A DNA stretch of 64,000 nucleotides from Microbulbifer variabilis (GTDB lineage: Bacteria > Pseudomonadota > Gammaproteobacteria > Pseudomonadales > Cellvibrionaceae): NCBI RefSeq assembly GCF_020524905.1, contig NZ_JAIVKI010000017.1:1-64000 (forward strand), read 5' to 3'. Of this stretch, positions 55,343-64,000 are shown in pieces. The notes under the pieces are model-generated. The model searched no databases. It saw only the letters and a list, made by a program, of their open reading frames with translations, and was not told where the DNA came from. The stretch's first letter is position 1; each line of letters opens with the position of its first letter. Position numbers and translations under genes: made by a program.

Positions 55343-56605
55343 TTGAAACAACTTCGCGCAATTCGCGGCATGAACGACCTGCTGCCGGATCAGTCCCCGG
55401 CTTGGCAGTATGTGGAAGCCACTCTCAGTGAACTCTTCGCCCGTTACGGCTACAGTGAAATCCGCACGCCCATCCTGGAGGCGACCCAGCTGTTCAGTCG
55501 CGCCGTGGGCGAGGCTACTGATATTGTCGAAAAGGAAATGTACACCTTTGAGGACAAGAGCGGGGACAGTGTTACCCTGCGCCCGGAAGGTACTGCCGGC
55601 ACCGTGCGCGCGGCGATCCAGAACAACCTGCTGAATCAGCCCCAGCGCCTGTGGTATTTCGGCCCCATGTTCCGCTACGAGCGCCCGCAAAAGGGCCGCC
55701 TGCGTCAGTTCCACCAGTTTGGTGTGGAAGTATTCGGCATCGAAGGGTCGGATATCGATGCGGAAATCCTGATTATGACCGCGCGCCTGTGGCGCCAGCT
55801 GGGCATTGCTGATCACGTCACCCTGCAGTTGAACAGCCTGGGCAACTCCGACAGCCGTGCGGCTTACCGCGAGGCCCTCGTGGCCTATCTCAGCGAGCGC
55901 CGCGAACAGCTGGATGAGGACAGCCAGCGCCGCCTGGAGCGCAATCCCCTGCGTATTCTCGACAGTAAAAATGCGCAAACCCAGGAACTGCTTGCCGACG
56001 CCCCCTGTCTACTGGATTTCCTCGATGAGGAATCCGCCGCCCACTTCGCCCAACTGCGCGAAATGCTGGATGCGGCGGGGGTGAAATATGAGATCAACTC
56101 TAAGTTAGTGCGCGGTCTCGACTATTACGGCAAAACCGTTTTCGAGTGGGTGACCGACAGCCTCGGCGCCCAGGGCACTGTGTGTGCCGGTGGCCGCTAC
56201 GATGGCCTGGTGGAGCAGATGGGTGGAAAATCCACTCCCGCAGTGGGCTTTGGCCTGGGTGCCGAGCGCCTGGTGCTGATGTTGGAAACCCTCGAAGTAT
56301 TGCCAGAGAGCCTAGCGCAACAGGTAGATGCCTACCTGGTAGCGGTGGGTGATGTACAATCAGCCGCCCTGGCCGCCGCCGAGCAATTGCGCGACGAGTT
56401 GCCTTGGCTGCGCCTGCAGGCACACTGCGGAGGCGGTAGCTTTAAGAGCCAAATGAAGAAAGCGGATAAAAGCGGTGCCGATTACGCACTGATTATCGGC
56501 GAGGATGAGGTTGCTAACGGTCAGATTACAGTGAAGTATCTGCGCTCCGACCAACAGCAACAGACCCTCGCGCTCACAGAGCTGGCGGCATTGCTGCAGG
56601 GCTGA
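55343..56605 (+). CDS. hisS: histidyl-tRNA synthetase
   Basis: 420 residues (E. coli 424). Begins at TTG 55343 behind AAGGA, with the family N-terminus [14 protein letters not shown]. Class II core: motif 2 [17 protein letters not shown], histidine motifs [15 protein letters not shown] and [13 protein letters not shown]-terminal anticodon-binding domain follows. Confidence 0.97.
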   Translation: MKQLRAIRGMNDLLPDQSPAWQYVEATLSELFARYGYSEIRTPILEATQLFSRAVGEATDIVEKEMYTFEDKSGDSVTLRPEGTAGTVRAAIQNNLLNQPQRLWYFGPMFRYERPQKGRLRQFHQFGVEVFGIEGSDIDAEILIMTARLWRQLGIADHVTLQLNSLGNSDSRAAYREALVAYLSERREQLDEDSQRRLERNPLRILDSKNAQTQELLADAPCLLDFLDEESAAHFAQLREMLDAAGVKYEINSKLVRGLDYYGKTVFEWVTDSLGAQGTVCAGGRYDGLVEQMGGKSTPAVGFGLGAERLVLMLETLEVLPESLAQQVDAYLVAVGDVQSAALAAAEQLRDELPWLRLQAHCGGGSFKSQMKKADKSGADYALIIGEDEVANGQITVKYLRSDQQQQTLALTELAALLQG

Positions 56606-56675
56606 TTCAAATACTCAGGGTGGCGGAGGCCCCCGCCGGGATAGTTAGAAAACCACAGGAAAGGCGATTTACCCA

Positions 56676-57386
56676 ATGTCTGAGCATCTTACCGAACAAG
56701 AACAAATAGAAACGCTGAAGCGCTGGTGGGCGGAAAACGGCAGGGGCATTGTAACCGGCGTGGTCCTGGCTCTGGTCGGCTACTTCGGTTATCAGTGGTG
56801 GCAGGGTGACCAGCGGGCTAAGGCCGAGGCGGCATCCGACCTATACCAGGGATTTATTGAAGCGGTTTCCGCCAATAACAACCAGCCGGACAACAAGCAG
56901 CTGACTACCGCGAAAGCCCTCGCCGAGCAGCTGAAAAACGAATATGGCAGCCGTATCTATGCCAGCCAGGCCTCTCTGCGCCTAGCCGCTATCGCTGCCG
57001 ACAAGAATGATCTTGAAGCTGCACAGACGCAGTTGCAATGGGTTCTCGATAACACCAAAGAAGAAGCCTTGGAGCTGCTGGCCAAGCGCCGCCTGGCCAC
57101 CGTGATCGCCGCCCGCGGCAACCCGGATGAAGCGCTGAAGCTGATTGACGGCACTGTTCCCCCGGCTTTTGCCGCACTCTACTCTGAGACTCGCGGCGAT
57201 ATCCTCAGACAGAAAGGCGATGACGCCGGAGCGCGCAGCGCTTATGAACAGGCCATATCCGAGCTGTTGCCGGAACAGGCGGGCAGCACCCAACTGCTGC
57301 GCCTCAAAGTTGAAAGTCTGGCGGTGGCCTCCGGCGAGAAACAGGAACAGAAACCAGGCGAACCAGCACCTGAGGGAGATGAGTGA
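56676..57386 (+). CDS. yfgM: YfgM-like ancillary SecYEG translocon TPR protein
   Basis: 236 residues. Short cytosolic N-terminus (SEHLTEQEQIETLKRWW), one inner-membrane span (about 25-45), and a periplasmic TPR-like domain. In E. coli it pairs with PpiD at the Sec translocon. Its TGA overlaps the bamB ATG (TGATG). Confidence 0.9.
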   Translation: MSEHLTEQEQIETLKRWWAENGRGIVTGVVLALVGYFGYQWWQGDQRAKAEAASDLYQGFIEAVSANNNQPDNKQLTTAKALAEQLKNEYGSRIYASQASLRLAAIAADKNDLEAAQTQLQWVLDNTKEEALELLAKRRLATVIAARGNPDEALKLIDGTVPPAFAALYSETRGDILRQKGDDAGARSAYEQAISELLPEQAGSTQLLRLKVESLAVASGEKQEQKPGEPAPEGDE

Positions 57387-58549
57387 TGGGATTTTTCAAT
57401 CGCGCAGTGGGGCGCACGGCAGCGGTTGCCCTGGCGGTAGCCCTGGGTGCCTGCGCCTCCAACGACAAAAAGGAAGATATCGAGCCGGTCGAACTGGTGG
57501 ATTTTACCCCCAGTGTACAGCTGCGCGAAGTCTGGTCGGCGGATGTGGGCAGTATCGATGAGAAGCGTTACGCCATGCTGCAGCCGGGTCTGGCGGACGG
57601 TAAACTGGTGGCCGCCAGCAGCGACGGTGAAGTGACCGCCTTTGATCGCAGCAGCGGCAGCCCCCAATGGGAAACCGATCTGGATATCGAATTGAGCGGC
57701 GGTGTTGGCGTTGGCCTCGGCCTTGCCGTAGTGGTGGACTATCGCGGCCGCGCGATAGCCCTGGACCTGAACAACGGCGCCCAGCTGTGGAAGCACCAGG
57801 TTTCCGGTGAAGTGGTCGCCGTGCCGGCAGTTGGCTCCGGGGTTGTGGTCCTGCAAACCGTGGATGGCAAGCTGGTGGGCCTAGATGCCAGCAATGGCGA
57901 AGAACTGTGGAGTCACAACACCACTCTACCGGTATTGACTCTGCGCGGCACGGCGGCGCCGGTGATCAGCGGCGGCCTGGTGATCGCCGGTCTCGACAAC
58001 GGCAAATTGATCGCCCTGGATGCCCGCGATGGCATTCCCCGCTGGGAGCAGCGCGTTGCCATACCACAGGGCTCGGCCGAACTGGAGCGAGTAGTGGATA
58101 TTGACGGCTCGCCGGTAGTGCGCGGTGATCTGGTGTTTGCCGCCAGCTATCAGGGCCGGGTTGTTGCCCTATCCAAGGAAAATGGCCGTGGCCTTTGGGC
58201 ACGCGATGCCTCCACCCACCATGCGGTAGCTGTGGGAGGTGGCAATGTTTACCTGAGCGATGCCTCGGGTAGTGTGTACGCTTACAATGTGGGCGCTGGA
58301 CAGATAGCTTGGAGCAATAACGAGTTACTGCGCCGCGATTTAAGTGGCCCGGCGTATTTCCAGGATGTTGTGGTTGTCGGTGACTTGGAAGGTTACCTGC
58401 ATGTACTCGACCCCAATTCCGGTCAGTTTATCGGCCGAGAAGAGGTCGACAATGACGCGATCCGTATCCCCATGCTGGTGGATGGTGACCTGCTGTTTGT
58501 CCTGTCTGACGACGGCAAGCTGGTTGCTCTGACACTCGCTCAGGGTTAA
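57386..58549 (+). CDS. bamB: outer-membrane assembly lipoprotein BamB
   Basis: 387 residues from ATG 57386. Signal with lipobox LGAC (Cys near 24). Eight-bladed beta-propeller with PQQ-like repeats (for example VVDYRGRAIALDLNNGAQLWKH and VDGKLVGLDASNGEELW). Part of the BAM complex that folds outer-membrane beta-barrels. Translationally coupled to yfgM. Confidence 0.95.
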   Translation: MGFFNRAVGRTAAVALAVALGACASNDKKEDIEPVELVDFTPSVQLREVWSADVGSIDEKRYAMLQPGLADGKLVAASSDGEVTAFDRSSGSPQWETDLDIELSGGVGVGLGLAVVVDYRGRAIALDLNNGAQLWKHQVSGEVVAVPAVGSGVVVLQTVDGKLVGLDASNGEELWSHNTTLPVLTLRGTAAPVISGGLVIAGLDNGKLIALDARDGIPRWEQRVAIPQGSAELERVVDIDGSPVVRGDLVFAASYQGRVVALSKENGRGLWARDASTHHAVAVGGGNVYLSDASGSVYAYNVGAGQIAWSNNELLRRDLSGPAYFQDVVVVGDLEGYLHVLDPNSGQFIGREEVDNDAIRIPMLVDGDLLFVLSDDGKLVALTLAQG

Positions 58550-58635
58550 TCGCGCAAGATTGCTGCGGCGGACAGGCAGTCCGCCATGGGGCACAAAGCC
58601 CGCAAAAGGAGCCTGCTTCGCAGGTGAATTGAAAT

Positions 58636-58654
58636 CGCCCGCCTTGTGCGGGCG
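58636..58654 (+). terminator. terminator between bamB and der
   Basis: Stem CGCCCGC/GCGGGCG with a 5-base loop, followed by TTTGTATTTATTT. Lies 86 bases after bamB. Confidence 0.6.
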
Positions 58655-58689
58655 TTTGTATTTATTTATTAGGCTAAAGCCAGAATTCT

Positions 58690-60084
58690 ATGCTGCCAGT
58701 TATCGCCCTGGTCGGGCGCCCCAATGTGGGCAAATCCACACTGTTTAATCGTCTTACCAAGAGCCGCGACGCCTTGGTGGCCAACTACGCCGGTCTGACT
58801 CGCGACCGCAAGTACGGCGAAGCCGAAATCGACGGACGCAAGCTGCTCCTTGTCGACACCGGCGGTATCACCGGCGGGGAAGAGGGCATTGATGCGGCTA
58901 TGGCGCAGCAGTCTATGCAGGCTATCGAAGAGGCGGATATCGTGCTGTTCCTGGTGGATAGCCGCGATGGTCTGACACCGGCGGATGAAATGATCGCCGA
59001 CCGACTGCGCACCCGCTCAAAGCCTACCTTTCTGGTAGCCAACAAGGTCGATGGGGTCAACCCGGATATCGCCCTGGCACCTTTCTACGAGCTGGGCATC
59101 GGTGAACTGTTCCCCACCACGGCCACCCATGGTCGCGGTGTGCGCAGCCTGATGCAGCGCGTGGTGGAAGACCTGCCGGAGCCTGCGGCAGAAGAGGAGC
59201 CTGAAGAGGCCACCGGAATCAAGATCGCCATCGTCGGTCGCCCCAACGTGGGTAAATCTACCCTGGTCAACCGCCTGCTGGGCGAGGACCGTGTAGTGGT
59301 TTTCGACCAGCCCGGTACTACCCGCGATAGTGTCTACATCAATTACGAGCGCGATGAAAAGCCTTACACCTTGATTGATACCGCTGGTATCCGCCGACGC
59401 AAGAACATCAAAGAATCGGTGGAGAAGTTCTCCATCGTCAAAACCCTGCAGGCGGTGGAAGACGCCAATGTGGTGGTGCTGGTGATCGATGCTCGCGAGG
59501 GCCTGGTGGATCAGGATATGCACCTGATGGGCAGCGTGATCCAGGCGGGGCGCGCCTTGGTAGTTGCGCTGAACAAGTGGGATGGCCTGGAGGCGGAGCA
59601 CCGCGATTATGTCAAAGCGGAGTTGGAGCGCCGCCTGCGCTTTGTTGAATTTGCCGATGTGCATTTTATATCCGCGCTGCATGGCACTGGTGTTGGCCAT
59701 TTGTACGAGTCTATCGAGGCTGCCTATCAGAGTGCCACAGATAAGCTTTCCACCAATCACCTCACGCGTATCCTGCAGTGGGCGGTAAGTGAGCACCAAC
59801 CACCCTTGGTGCACGGACACCGTATCAAACTGCGTTACGCACACGCCGGTGGTCAGAATCCGCCGGTGATCGTGATTCACGGCAACCAGACCGAACAGGT
59901 CCCGGGGCACTATGTGCGTTACCTGGAAAAGACTTTCCGCAAGGCTTTGGATTTGCACGGAACACCGGTGAAGATCGAGTTCCGCACTGGGGACAACCCT
60001 TATGCAGGTCGGAAAAACAAACTGAGTGATCGCCAGAAGGCCAAGAAGCGCCGCCTGATGAAGTTTGTGAAAAAGAAAAAATAA
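58690..60084 (+). CDS. der: ribosome-assembly GTPase Der (EngA)
   Basis: 464 residues. Two tandem GTPase domains, each with GRPNVGKST (about 8-16 and 183-191), plus DTGGIT and DTAGIRR switch II motifs and NKVDG/NKWDG. C-terminal KH-like domain with a Lys/Arg-rich tail ([13 protein letters not shown]). Needed for 50S subunit maturation. Confidence 0.97.
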   Translation: MLPVIALVGRPNVGKSTLFNRLTKSRDALVANYAGLTRDRKYGEAEIDGRKLLLVDTGGITGGEEGIDAAMAQQSMQAIEEADIVLFLVDSRDGLTPADEMIADRLRTRSKPTFLVANKVDGVNPDIALAPFYELGIGELFPTTATHGRGVRSLMQRVVEDLPEPAAEEEPEEATGIKIAIVGRPNVGKSTLVNRLLGEDRVVVFDQPGTTRDSVYINYERDEKPYTLIDTAGIRRRKNIKESVEKFSIVKTLQAVEDANVVVLVIDAREGLVDQDMHLMGSVIQAGRALVVALNKWDGLEAEHRDYVKAELERRLRFVEFADVHFISALHGTGVGHLYESIEAAYQSATDKLSTNHLTRILQWAVSEHQPPLVHGHRIKLRYAHAGGQNPPVIVIHGNQTEQVPGHYVRYLEKTFRKALDLHGTPVKIEFRTGDNPYAGRKNKLSDRQKAKKRRLMKFVKKKK

Positions 60085-60120
60085 AGCTTTATCCGCCAGC
60101 GAGTCAGAGTGTCGCCAATT

Positions 60121-60146
60121 CCCCCCTAGTGTTGCACTGCGGGGGG
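60121..60146 (+). terminator. hairpin after der
   Basis: CCCCCC and AGTG pair with CACT and GGGGGG around TTG, with a small internal mismatch. No T-run (ACTTTACGG follows), so termination is uncertain. Confidence 0.38.
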
Positions 60147-60222
60147 GACTTTACGGGTTAATATCCTTAGCGTTTGATCGCGGGCCCGACCGGGATCAGG
60201 GAAGACACCTAAGGAGATGGCG

Positions 60223-61686
60223 ATGCTGGAGCTTAAAAATCCTGCGCTGTTGCGCACCCAGTCCTATATCAACGGCCAGTGGATCGATGCCGATTCCGGC
60301 GCCACATTCGATGTCAAAGATCCGGCCACCGGCAAGGTGGTCGCCAGCGTAGCAGACCTTGGCGCAGCGGAAACCCGCCGCGCTATTGAGGCGGCCAGTG
60401 CCGCCTGGTCTGATTGGGCCGCCACTACCGTCAAGGAGCGGGCCAAGTTGCTGCGGCGCTGGTACAACCTGGTAATTGAAAACACCGAGGACCTGGCCAG
60501 AATTCTCACTGCGGAACAGGGTAAACCTCTCTCCGAGGCCCGGACTGAAATCGTCTATGGCGCCAACTATATCGAGTGGTTTGCCGAAGAGGCCAAACGC
60601 GTCTATGGCGATGTCATAGCTCCACCTGCCAACGACCGCCGTATTGTAGTCATCAAGCAACCAGTAGGGGTCACCTGCTCGATTACACCGTGGAATTTCC
60701 CTAACGCCATGATCGCCCGCAAGATGGCGCCGGCTCTGGCTGCCGGTTGTCCGTTTATCGCCAAACCAGCCCGGGAAACACCGTTATCGGCCCTGGCACT
60801 GGCGGTATTGGCGGAGGAAGCGGGTATCCCGGCTGGTATTTTCAGTATTGTCGCAGGGTCCTCGGCCAAGGATATTGGTGCCGAGATGACCACCAATCCG
60901 CTGGTACGCAAGTTTACCTTCACTGGTTCTACGGCCGTGGGTAAGCAATTGCAGGCCCAGTGTGCAGAAACCATGAAGAAAACCTCCATGGAACTGGGCG
61001 GCAATGCGCCGTTTATTGTCTTTGATGATGCGGACCTGGATGAAGCAGTGAAAGGCGCCATCGTCTGTAAGTACCGCAATGCAGGGCAAACCTGTGTCTG
61101 CGCCAATCGGATCTTCGTACAGGAAGGGGTTTATGAGGCCTTTGCAGAAAAATTTGCCAAGGCGGTGAACGATTTGACGATGGGCAATGGCTTTGAGGAG
61201 GGAACAGATATTGGCCCCATGATTACCACCAAGGCGGTAGAAAAGGTGGAGGGGTTGGTGGAGGATGCCTTGCAAAAAGGTGCGAAAACCTTGGTGGCTG
61301 GCGGACCTGGCTCCATGGGAGACCAGTTTTATGCCCCCATAATATTGGGCGATGCCACAGAGAAGATGAATCTGTTCAAAGAGGAAATCTTTGGCCCAGT
61401 AGCCCCTCTGTTCAAGTTTTCCACAGAAGAACAGGTGATTCGTATGGCCAACGATACTGAGTTCGGTCTCGCCTCTTATTTTTATTCCCGTGATATCGGC
61501 CGCATCTTTCGGGTATCAGAAGCCCTGGAATATGGCATGGTAGGGGTGAATGAAGGCATCATCTCCAATGAGATGGCTCCATTTGGCGGGGTGAAAGAAT
61601 CAGGACAGGGGCGGGAAGGCTCCAAATACGGTATCGAGGATTACCTCGAAATAAAATATCTATGTATTGCAGGTGTGGATAAATAA
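60223..61686 (+). CDS. gabD: NAD(P)+ succinate-semialdehyde dehydrogenase
   Basis: 487 residues from ATG 60223, seven bases behind AAGGAG; ATG 60217 touches the ribosome site. Aldehyde dehydrogenase fold: NAD-binding PWNFPNAMIARKMAPALAAG, catalytic Glu in MELGGNAPFIVF, catalytic Cys in NAGQTCVCANR (the C-V-C pair typical of GabD redox control). Ends EYLEIKYLCIAG as in GabD proteins. Converts succinate semialdehyde to succinate. No gabT is adjacent. Confidence 0.93.
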   Translation: MLELKNPALLRTQSYINGQWIDADSGATFDVKDPATGKVVASVADLGAAETRRAIEAASAAWSDWAATTVKERAKLLRRWYNLVIENTEDLARILTAEQGKPLSEARTEIVYGANYIEWFAEEAKRVYGDVIAPPANDRRIVVIKQPVGVTCSITPWNFPNAMIARKMAPALAAGCPFIAKPARETPLSALALAVLAEEAGIPAGIFSIVAGSSAKDIGAEMTTNPLVRKFTFTGSTAVGKQLQAQCAETMKKTSMELGGNAPFIVFDDADLDEAVKGAIVCKYRNAGQTCVCANRIFVQEGVYEAFAEKFAKAVNDLTMGNGFEEGTDIGPMITTKAVEKVEGLVEDALQKGAKTLVAGGPGSMGDQFYAPIILGDATEKMNLFKEEIFGPVAPLFKFSTEEQVIRMANDTEFGLASYFYSRDIGRIFRVSEALEYGMVGVNEGIISNEMAPFGGVKESGQGREGSKYGIEDYLEIKYLCIAGVDK

Positions 61687-61746
61687 CGCCTTCAACTGGT
61701 TTAAAATGCCGGGCTCATCATTGAAAATTGGTTTTCTGGAATTTCC

Positions 61747-62436
61747 ATGGTTGTTGAGCCCATAGCCCGTGTGCACTCTTGCTTTGGTGAAAAATTTGGC
61801 ATTCCCCGGCAACCACTGCTCGCCGATGCCAGCCGGGCCAGTATTGAACTGCTACCGCCACTGAATGTAGCGGAGGTGGTAGCAGGGCTTGAGGAAAACA
61901 GCCATATCTGGGTTGTCTTTCAGTTTCACCAGGCCGCAGGACAATGGTCCGCCAAGGTGCGCCCCCCACGTCTGGGCGGAAATAAGAAACTCGGCGTACT
62001 CGCCACACGCTCACCCTTTCGCCCCAACAATATCGGCCTTTCGGTGGTACGTTTATTGGAGGTGCGAACTTTCCCAAAAGTCGAATTAATTGTCGGCGGA
62101 GCCGATCTGGTGGATGGCACGCCAGTTTTGGATATTAAGCCCTACGTGCCCTATGCCGATGCCCTGTACCATGCTGAAAGTACCTTTGCCGATGCCGCTC
62201 CGGCATTAACTGCAGTAAATATCCCTGAAAAGATTCTTCATCAAGCCAGAGCCTATAAAGATGACTGGGATACTGATCTGCCCAGGTTAATTGAGCAGGT
62301 ACTGGCTCAGGACCCCAGACCCGCCTATCAGAAAAGTGATCCACAGCGCATTTATGGTATGGCTCTGTGTGGTTTTAATTTGTGTTGGTGTTATACGGAA
62401 AATGGGATTGAGGTGGTGTCACTGGAGTCTTTGTGA
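61747..62436 (+). CDS. trmO: tRNA (N6-threonylcarbamoyl-A37) methyltransferase TrmO/TsaA
   Basis: 229 residues (E. coli 235). Beta-barrel SAM enzyme that methylates t6A37 of tRNA-Thr. Motifs: VVEPIARVHSCFGEKFGIPRQ at the start, APPRLGG-like RPPRLGGNKKLGVLATRSPFRPNNIGLS, and DGTPVLDIKPYVPYADA. Confidence 0.92.
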   Translation: MVVEPIARVHSCFGEKFGIPRQPLLADASRASIELLPPLNVAEVVAGLEENSHIWVVFQFHQAAGQWSAKVRPPRLGGNKKLGVLATRSPFRPNNIGLSVVRLLEVRTFPKVELIVGGADLVDGTPVLDIKPYVPYADALYHAESTFADAAPALTAVNIPEKILHQARAYKDDWDTDLPRLIEQVLAQDPRPAYQKSDPQRIYGMALCGFNLCWCYTENGIEVVSLESL

Positions 62437-62601
62437 AGAATTTTATCTCAGGAGAAAAAGGTTCCGTCTCTCGCTAGAGACTACTTGCTTTGGATAATGT
62501 GGTGAATAGTAGTGATATGTCACCAACATTCGAGGAATTTGCAATTTCTCGACTAATAGCACTTGCCTGAAAATACCCCAAAATCGGTAAGAGAGCTCCC
62601 C

Positions 62602-63423
62602 ATGTCAGTAAGAGAAACCTTTAACTATCAGGGCCTGGAAGCAATTCGTGTAGGTCGTCTGAATATGGGGATCAACACCACCTTTGTCGTGTATAGGCTT
62701 AATGGCACGGTAATTGATACAGGCCCCAGCAACCAATGGAAATATGTTAAGCCATTTATTCAAAATTCACCGCTAGAGCAATTACTACTGACCCATCACC
62801 ACGAGGATCACAGCGGCAACGCCGGCGCTATTCAAGAACTCACCGGCGTGCAGGCTTTTGCTCCAGACTTAACTATTGGGATATTAAAAAAGGGCTTTCG
62901 TATCCCCCCAATGCAAAAATTTTTTTGGGGAACTGCCGGAAAAGCCGAAGTGTCGCTACTGCCAGAGGATATACGAATCGGCACAGAGGAAGTGCAACCT
63001 TTGTTTAGCCCTGGTCATGCCAAAGATATGACCTGTTACCTGTTGCTAGAGCGCGGCTGGTTGTTCAGCGCGGATTTATTTATCGCCAATTACCTGAAGT
63101 TTCTTCGCATTGATGAAGATATCCCTACCTTGTTAAACAGTATTAAAAATGTACTGGACCACCCCTTCCAAGTGATTCTCTGCCCGCATAGAGGGGTAGT
63201 GGAGGATGGTTGGCAGCAATTGAATCAGAAATATAAATACTTGCTAAATTTGTCTGCAGAAGCCCAACAGCTCGAACAGCAGGGGCTTCCTTTAGAGCAG
63301 ATCACTCTGCGCTTGTTGGGAAAAGAGGGTTTATTCAGTATTTTGACTGGCTACAATTTTTGTAAAAGGAACCTAATAGCCTCTTGTTTGAAGGTTGATT
63401 TAGCTAAGATGAAATATTTTTAA
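62602..63423 (+). CDS. MBL-fold metallohydrolase
   Basis: 273 residues from ATG 62602 (GAGAG nearby); a TTG at 62563 is in frame but poorly placed. Metallo-beta-lactamase fold with the metal box LLTHHHEDHSGNAG (HxHxDH), a later His in SPGHAKDMTCYLL, Asp in LFSADLFIANY, and ILCPHRG. The substrate cannot be told; glyoxalase II-like or lactonase-like hydrolases share these features. Codon use becomes AT-richer from here to the window end. Confidence 0.85.
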   Translation: MSVRETFNYQGLEAIRVGRLNMGINTTFVVYRLNGTVIDTGPSNQWKYVKPFIQNSPLEQLLLTHHHEDHSGNAGAIQELTGVQAFAPDLTIGILKKGFRIPPMQKFFWGTAGKAEVSLLPEDIRIGTEEVQPLFSPGHAKDMTCYLLLERGWLFSADLFIANYLKFLRIDEDIPTLLNSIKNVLDHPFQVILCPHRGVVEDGWQQLNQKYKYLLNLSAEAQQLEQQGLPLEQITLRLLGKEGLFSILTGYNFCKRNLIASCLKVDLAKMKYF

Positions 63424-63915
63424 CGTTTTGATATCTAATGGTTTTTATCCGAATCTCGGTTGTTTCACTGGGTATTTTGAGAATTCTCAATTTTATTTCC
63501 TGACGTGATGATAGCCTTGTAAAGAAAGTTTAAGTACGTACAAATGATGACGAAAGGGATATCTAGATAGAGCAGAAAAAGTGCAGCATCTCAATACTTC
63601 AGTTGGTTCGCATATCTACATCACAATTTTCTATTTGTAATAAGGCTGATGATAATAGAGATAACCTTTGTTAGCGTAATAATTGGTCAAAATTTATGAC
63701 GGTTGTGAATTTTTATAAGAGCAAATAAATTTTGGTAATAATCCATTGATAGCAGGTAACAACAGAAATCCAATATTTGGATGAGGTTGTTTTGTAAGGC
63801 TAATTTACTTGAAAAATGTTTGCTGCATTGTGAATTAAAGACTTACTAAAGGGTCACTCTTGGGTATATTTCTATACTCAAATCAAGTTGCTTACAGTTT
63901 AAGAGGGGAAAATTT
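63424..63915. other. AT-rich intergenic region before the response regulator
   Basis: About 490 bases with no gene. Poor in GC. Presumably contains the promoter of the two-component gene that starts at 63916. Confidence 0.5.
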
Positions 63916-64000
63916 GTGCGGATTTTAGTTGTTGAAGATAACCGAGACATCCTGATAAATATAATCGAATACTTAGAGAATGAAGGGTATAACGTTGACT
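63916..64000 (+). CDS. response regulator, 5' end only
   Basis: 28 codons before the window ends, from GTG 63916 behind AAGAGGGG. It reads RILVVEDNRDILINIIEYLE, the first strand, acidic pocket (ED) and first helix of a receiver domain. OmpR/PhoB-type is likely, but the output domain is outside the window. Confidence 0.8.
   Translation, partial: MRILVVEDNRDILINIIEYLENEGYNVD

Noticed and set aside
59017..59958. 313-codon minus-strand frame in der
   Set aside because: Antisense shadow of an essential GTPase gene; no ribosome site and His/Gln-rich translation.
1..64000. CRISPR arrays, tRNA or rRNA genes, phage genes
   Set aside because: No regularly spaced repeats, no tRNA T-arm context and no rRNA-like segments were seen. 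The only mobile element found is the IS5-family copy.

Overview
The window reads as chromosome of a marine-type gammaproteobacterium. The best guess, from gene content and order alone, is Cellvibrionales close to Microbulbifer. Support comes from the isc operon in the order iscR-iscS-iscU-iscA-hscB-hscA-fdx-iscX, followed by ndk-rlmN, and then pilW-rodZ-ispG-hisS-yfgM-bamB-der. suhB lies divergent to trmJ-iscR, and the Exo I, DUF3549 and 7TM-transglutaminase families point the same way. Core genes are GC-rich by eye. The first 2.5 kb, about 6.2-9.9 kb, and the last 600 bases are visibly AT-richer.

Layout. 0-2.5 kb: accessory DNA, with an unknown 303-codon gene, an IS5-family element whose transposase has an in-frame ochre codon, and an ankyrin-like gene cut off by that element. 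2.7-5.6 kb: gcvP (minus). 6.2-9.4 kb: a small unknown gene, then a minus-strand J-domain/TPR/DUF1266 cluster that recalls the E. coli ybe-djlB-djlC island and appears to carry a frameshift. 9.8-12.4 kb: a nucleoside-hydrolase-like lipoprotein and an RmlD-like reductase. 12.6-21.1 kb: argS divergent from sbcB, then pyrB, an NfeD/slipin pair and pgi. 21.3-24.7 kb: a tiny lipoprotein with an unusual 3' inverted repeat, DUF3549 and NhaC. 25-28.9 kb: an acyltransferase, dinG and a YqcC gene. 29.2-32.5 kb: a three-gene cell-envelope set of retropepsin, inactive transglutaminase with 7 TM segments, and ATP-grasp ligase. 32.6-35.2 kb: two tandem fatty-acid desaturases. 35.48-35.63 kb: a near-perfect sigma-54 promoter feeding a structured, terminator-ended intergenic transcript, the best candidate for an undescribed RNA. 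35.8-37.8 kb: a PAS histidine kinase with a pseudo-receiver.

37.9-47.3 kb: suhB, trmJ, the complete Fe-S assembly operon with an IscR-like operator, ndk and rlmN. 47.6-51.9 kb: two paralogous lipoprotein di-haem peroxidase-like proteins, set between rlmN and pilW where related genomes normally have none. 52.3-60.1 kb: pilW, rodZ, ispG, hisS, yfgM, bamB and der. 60.2-64 kb: a succinate-semialdehyde dehydrogenase, TrmO, an MBL hydrolase and the first 28 codons of a response regulator.

The core blocks work together as expected: Fe-S clusters built by Isc feed IspG, RlmN and DinG, all encoded here. YfgM and BamB serve envelope biogenesis next to PilW and RodZ. No tRNA, rRNA or CRISPR array was seen.
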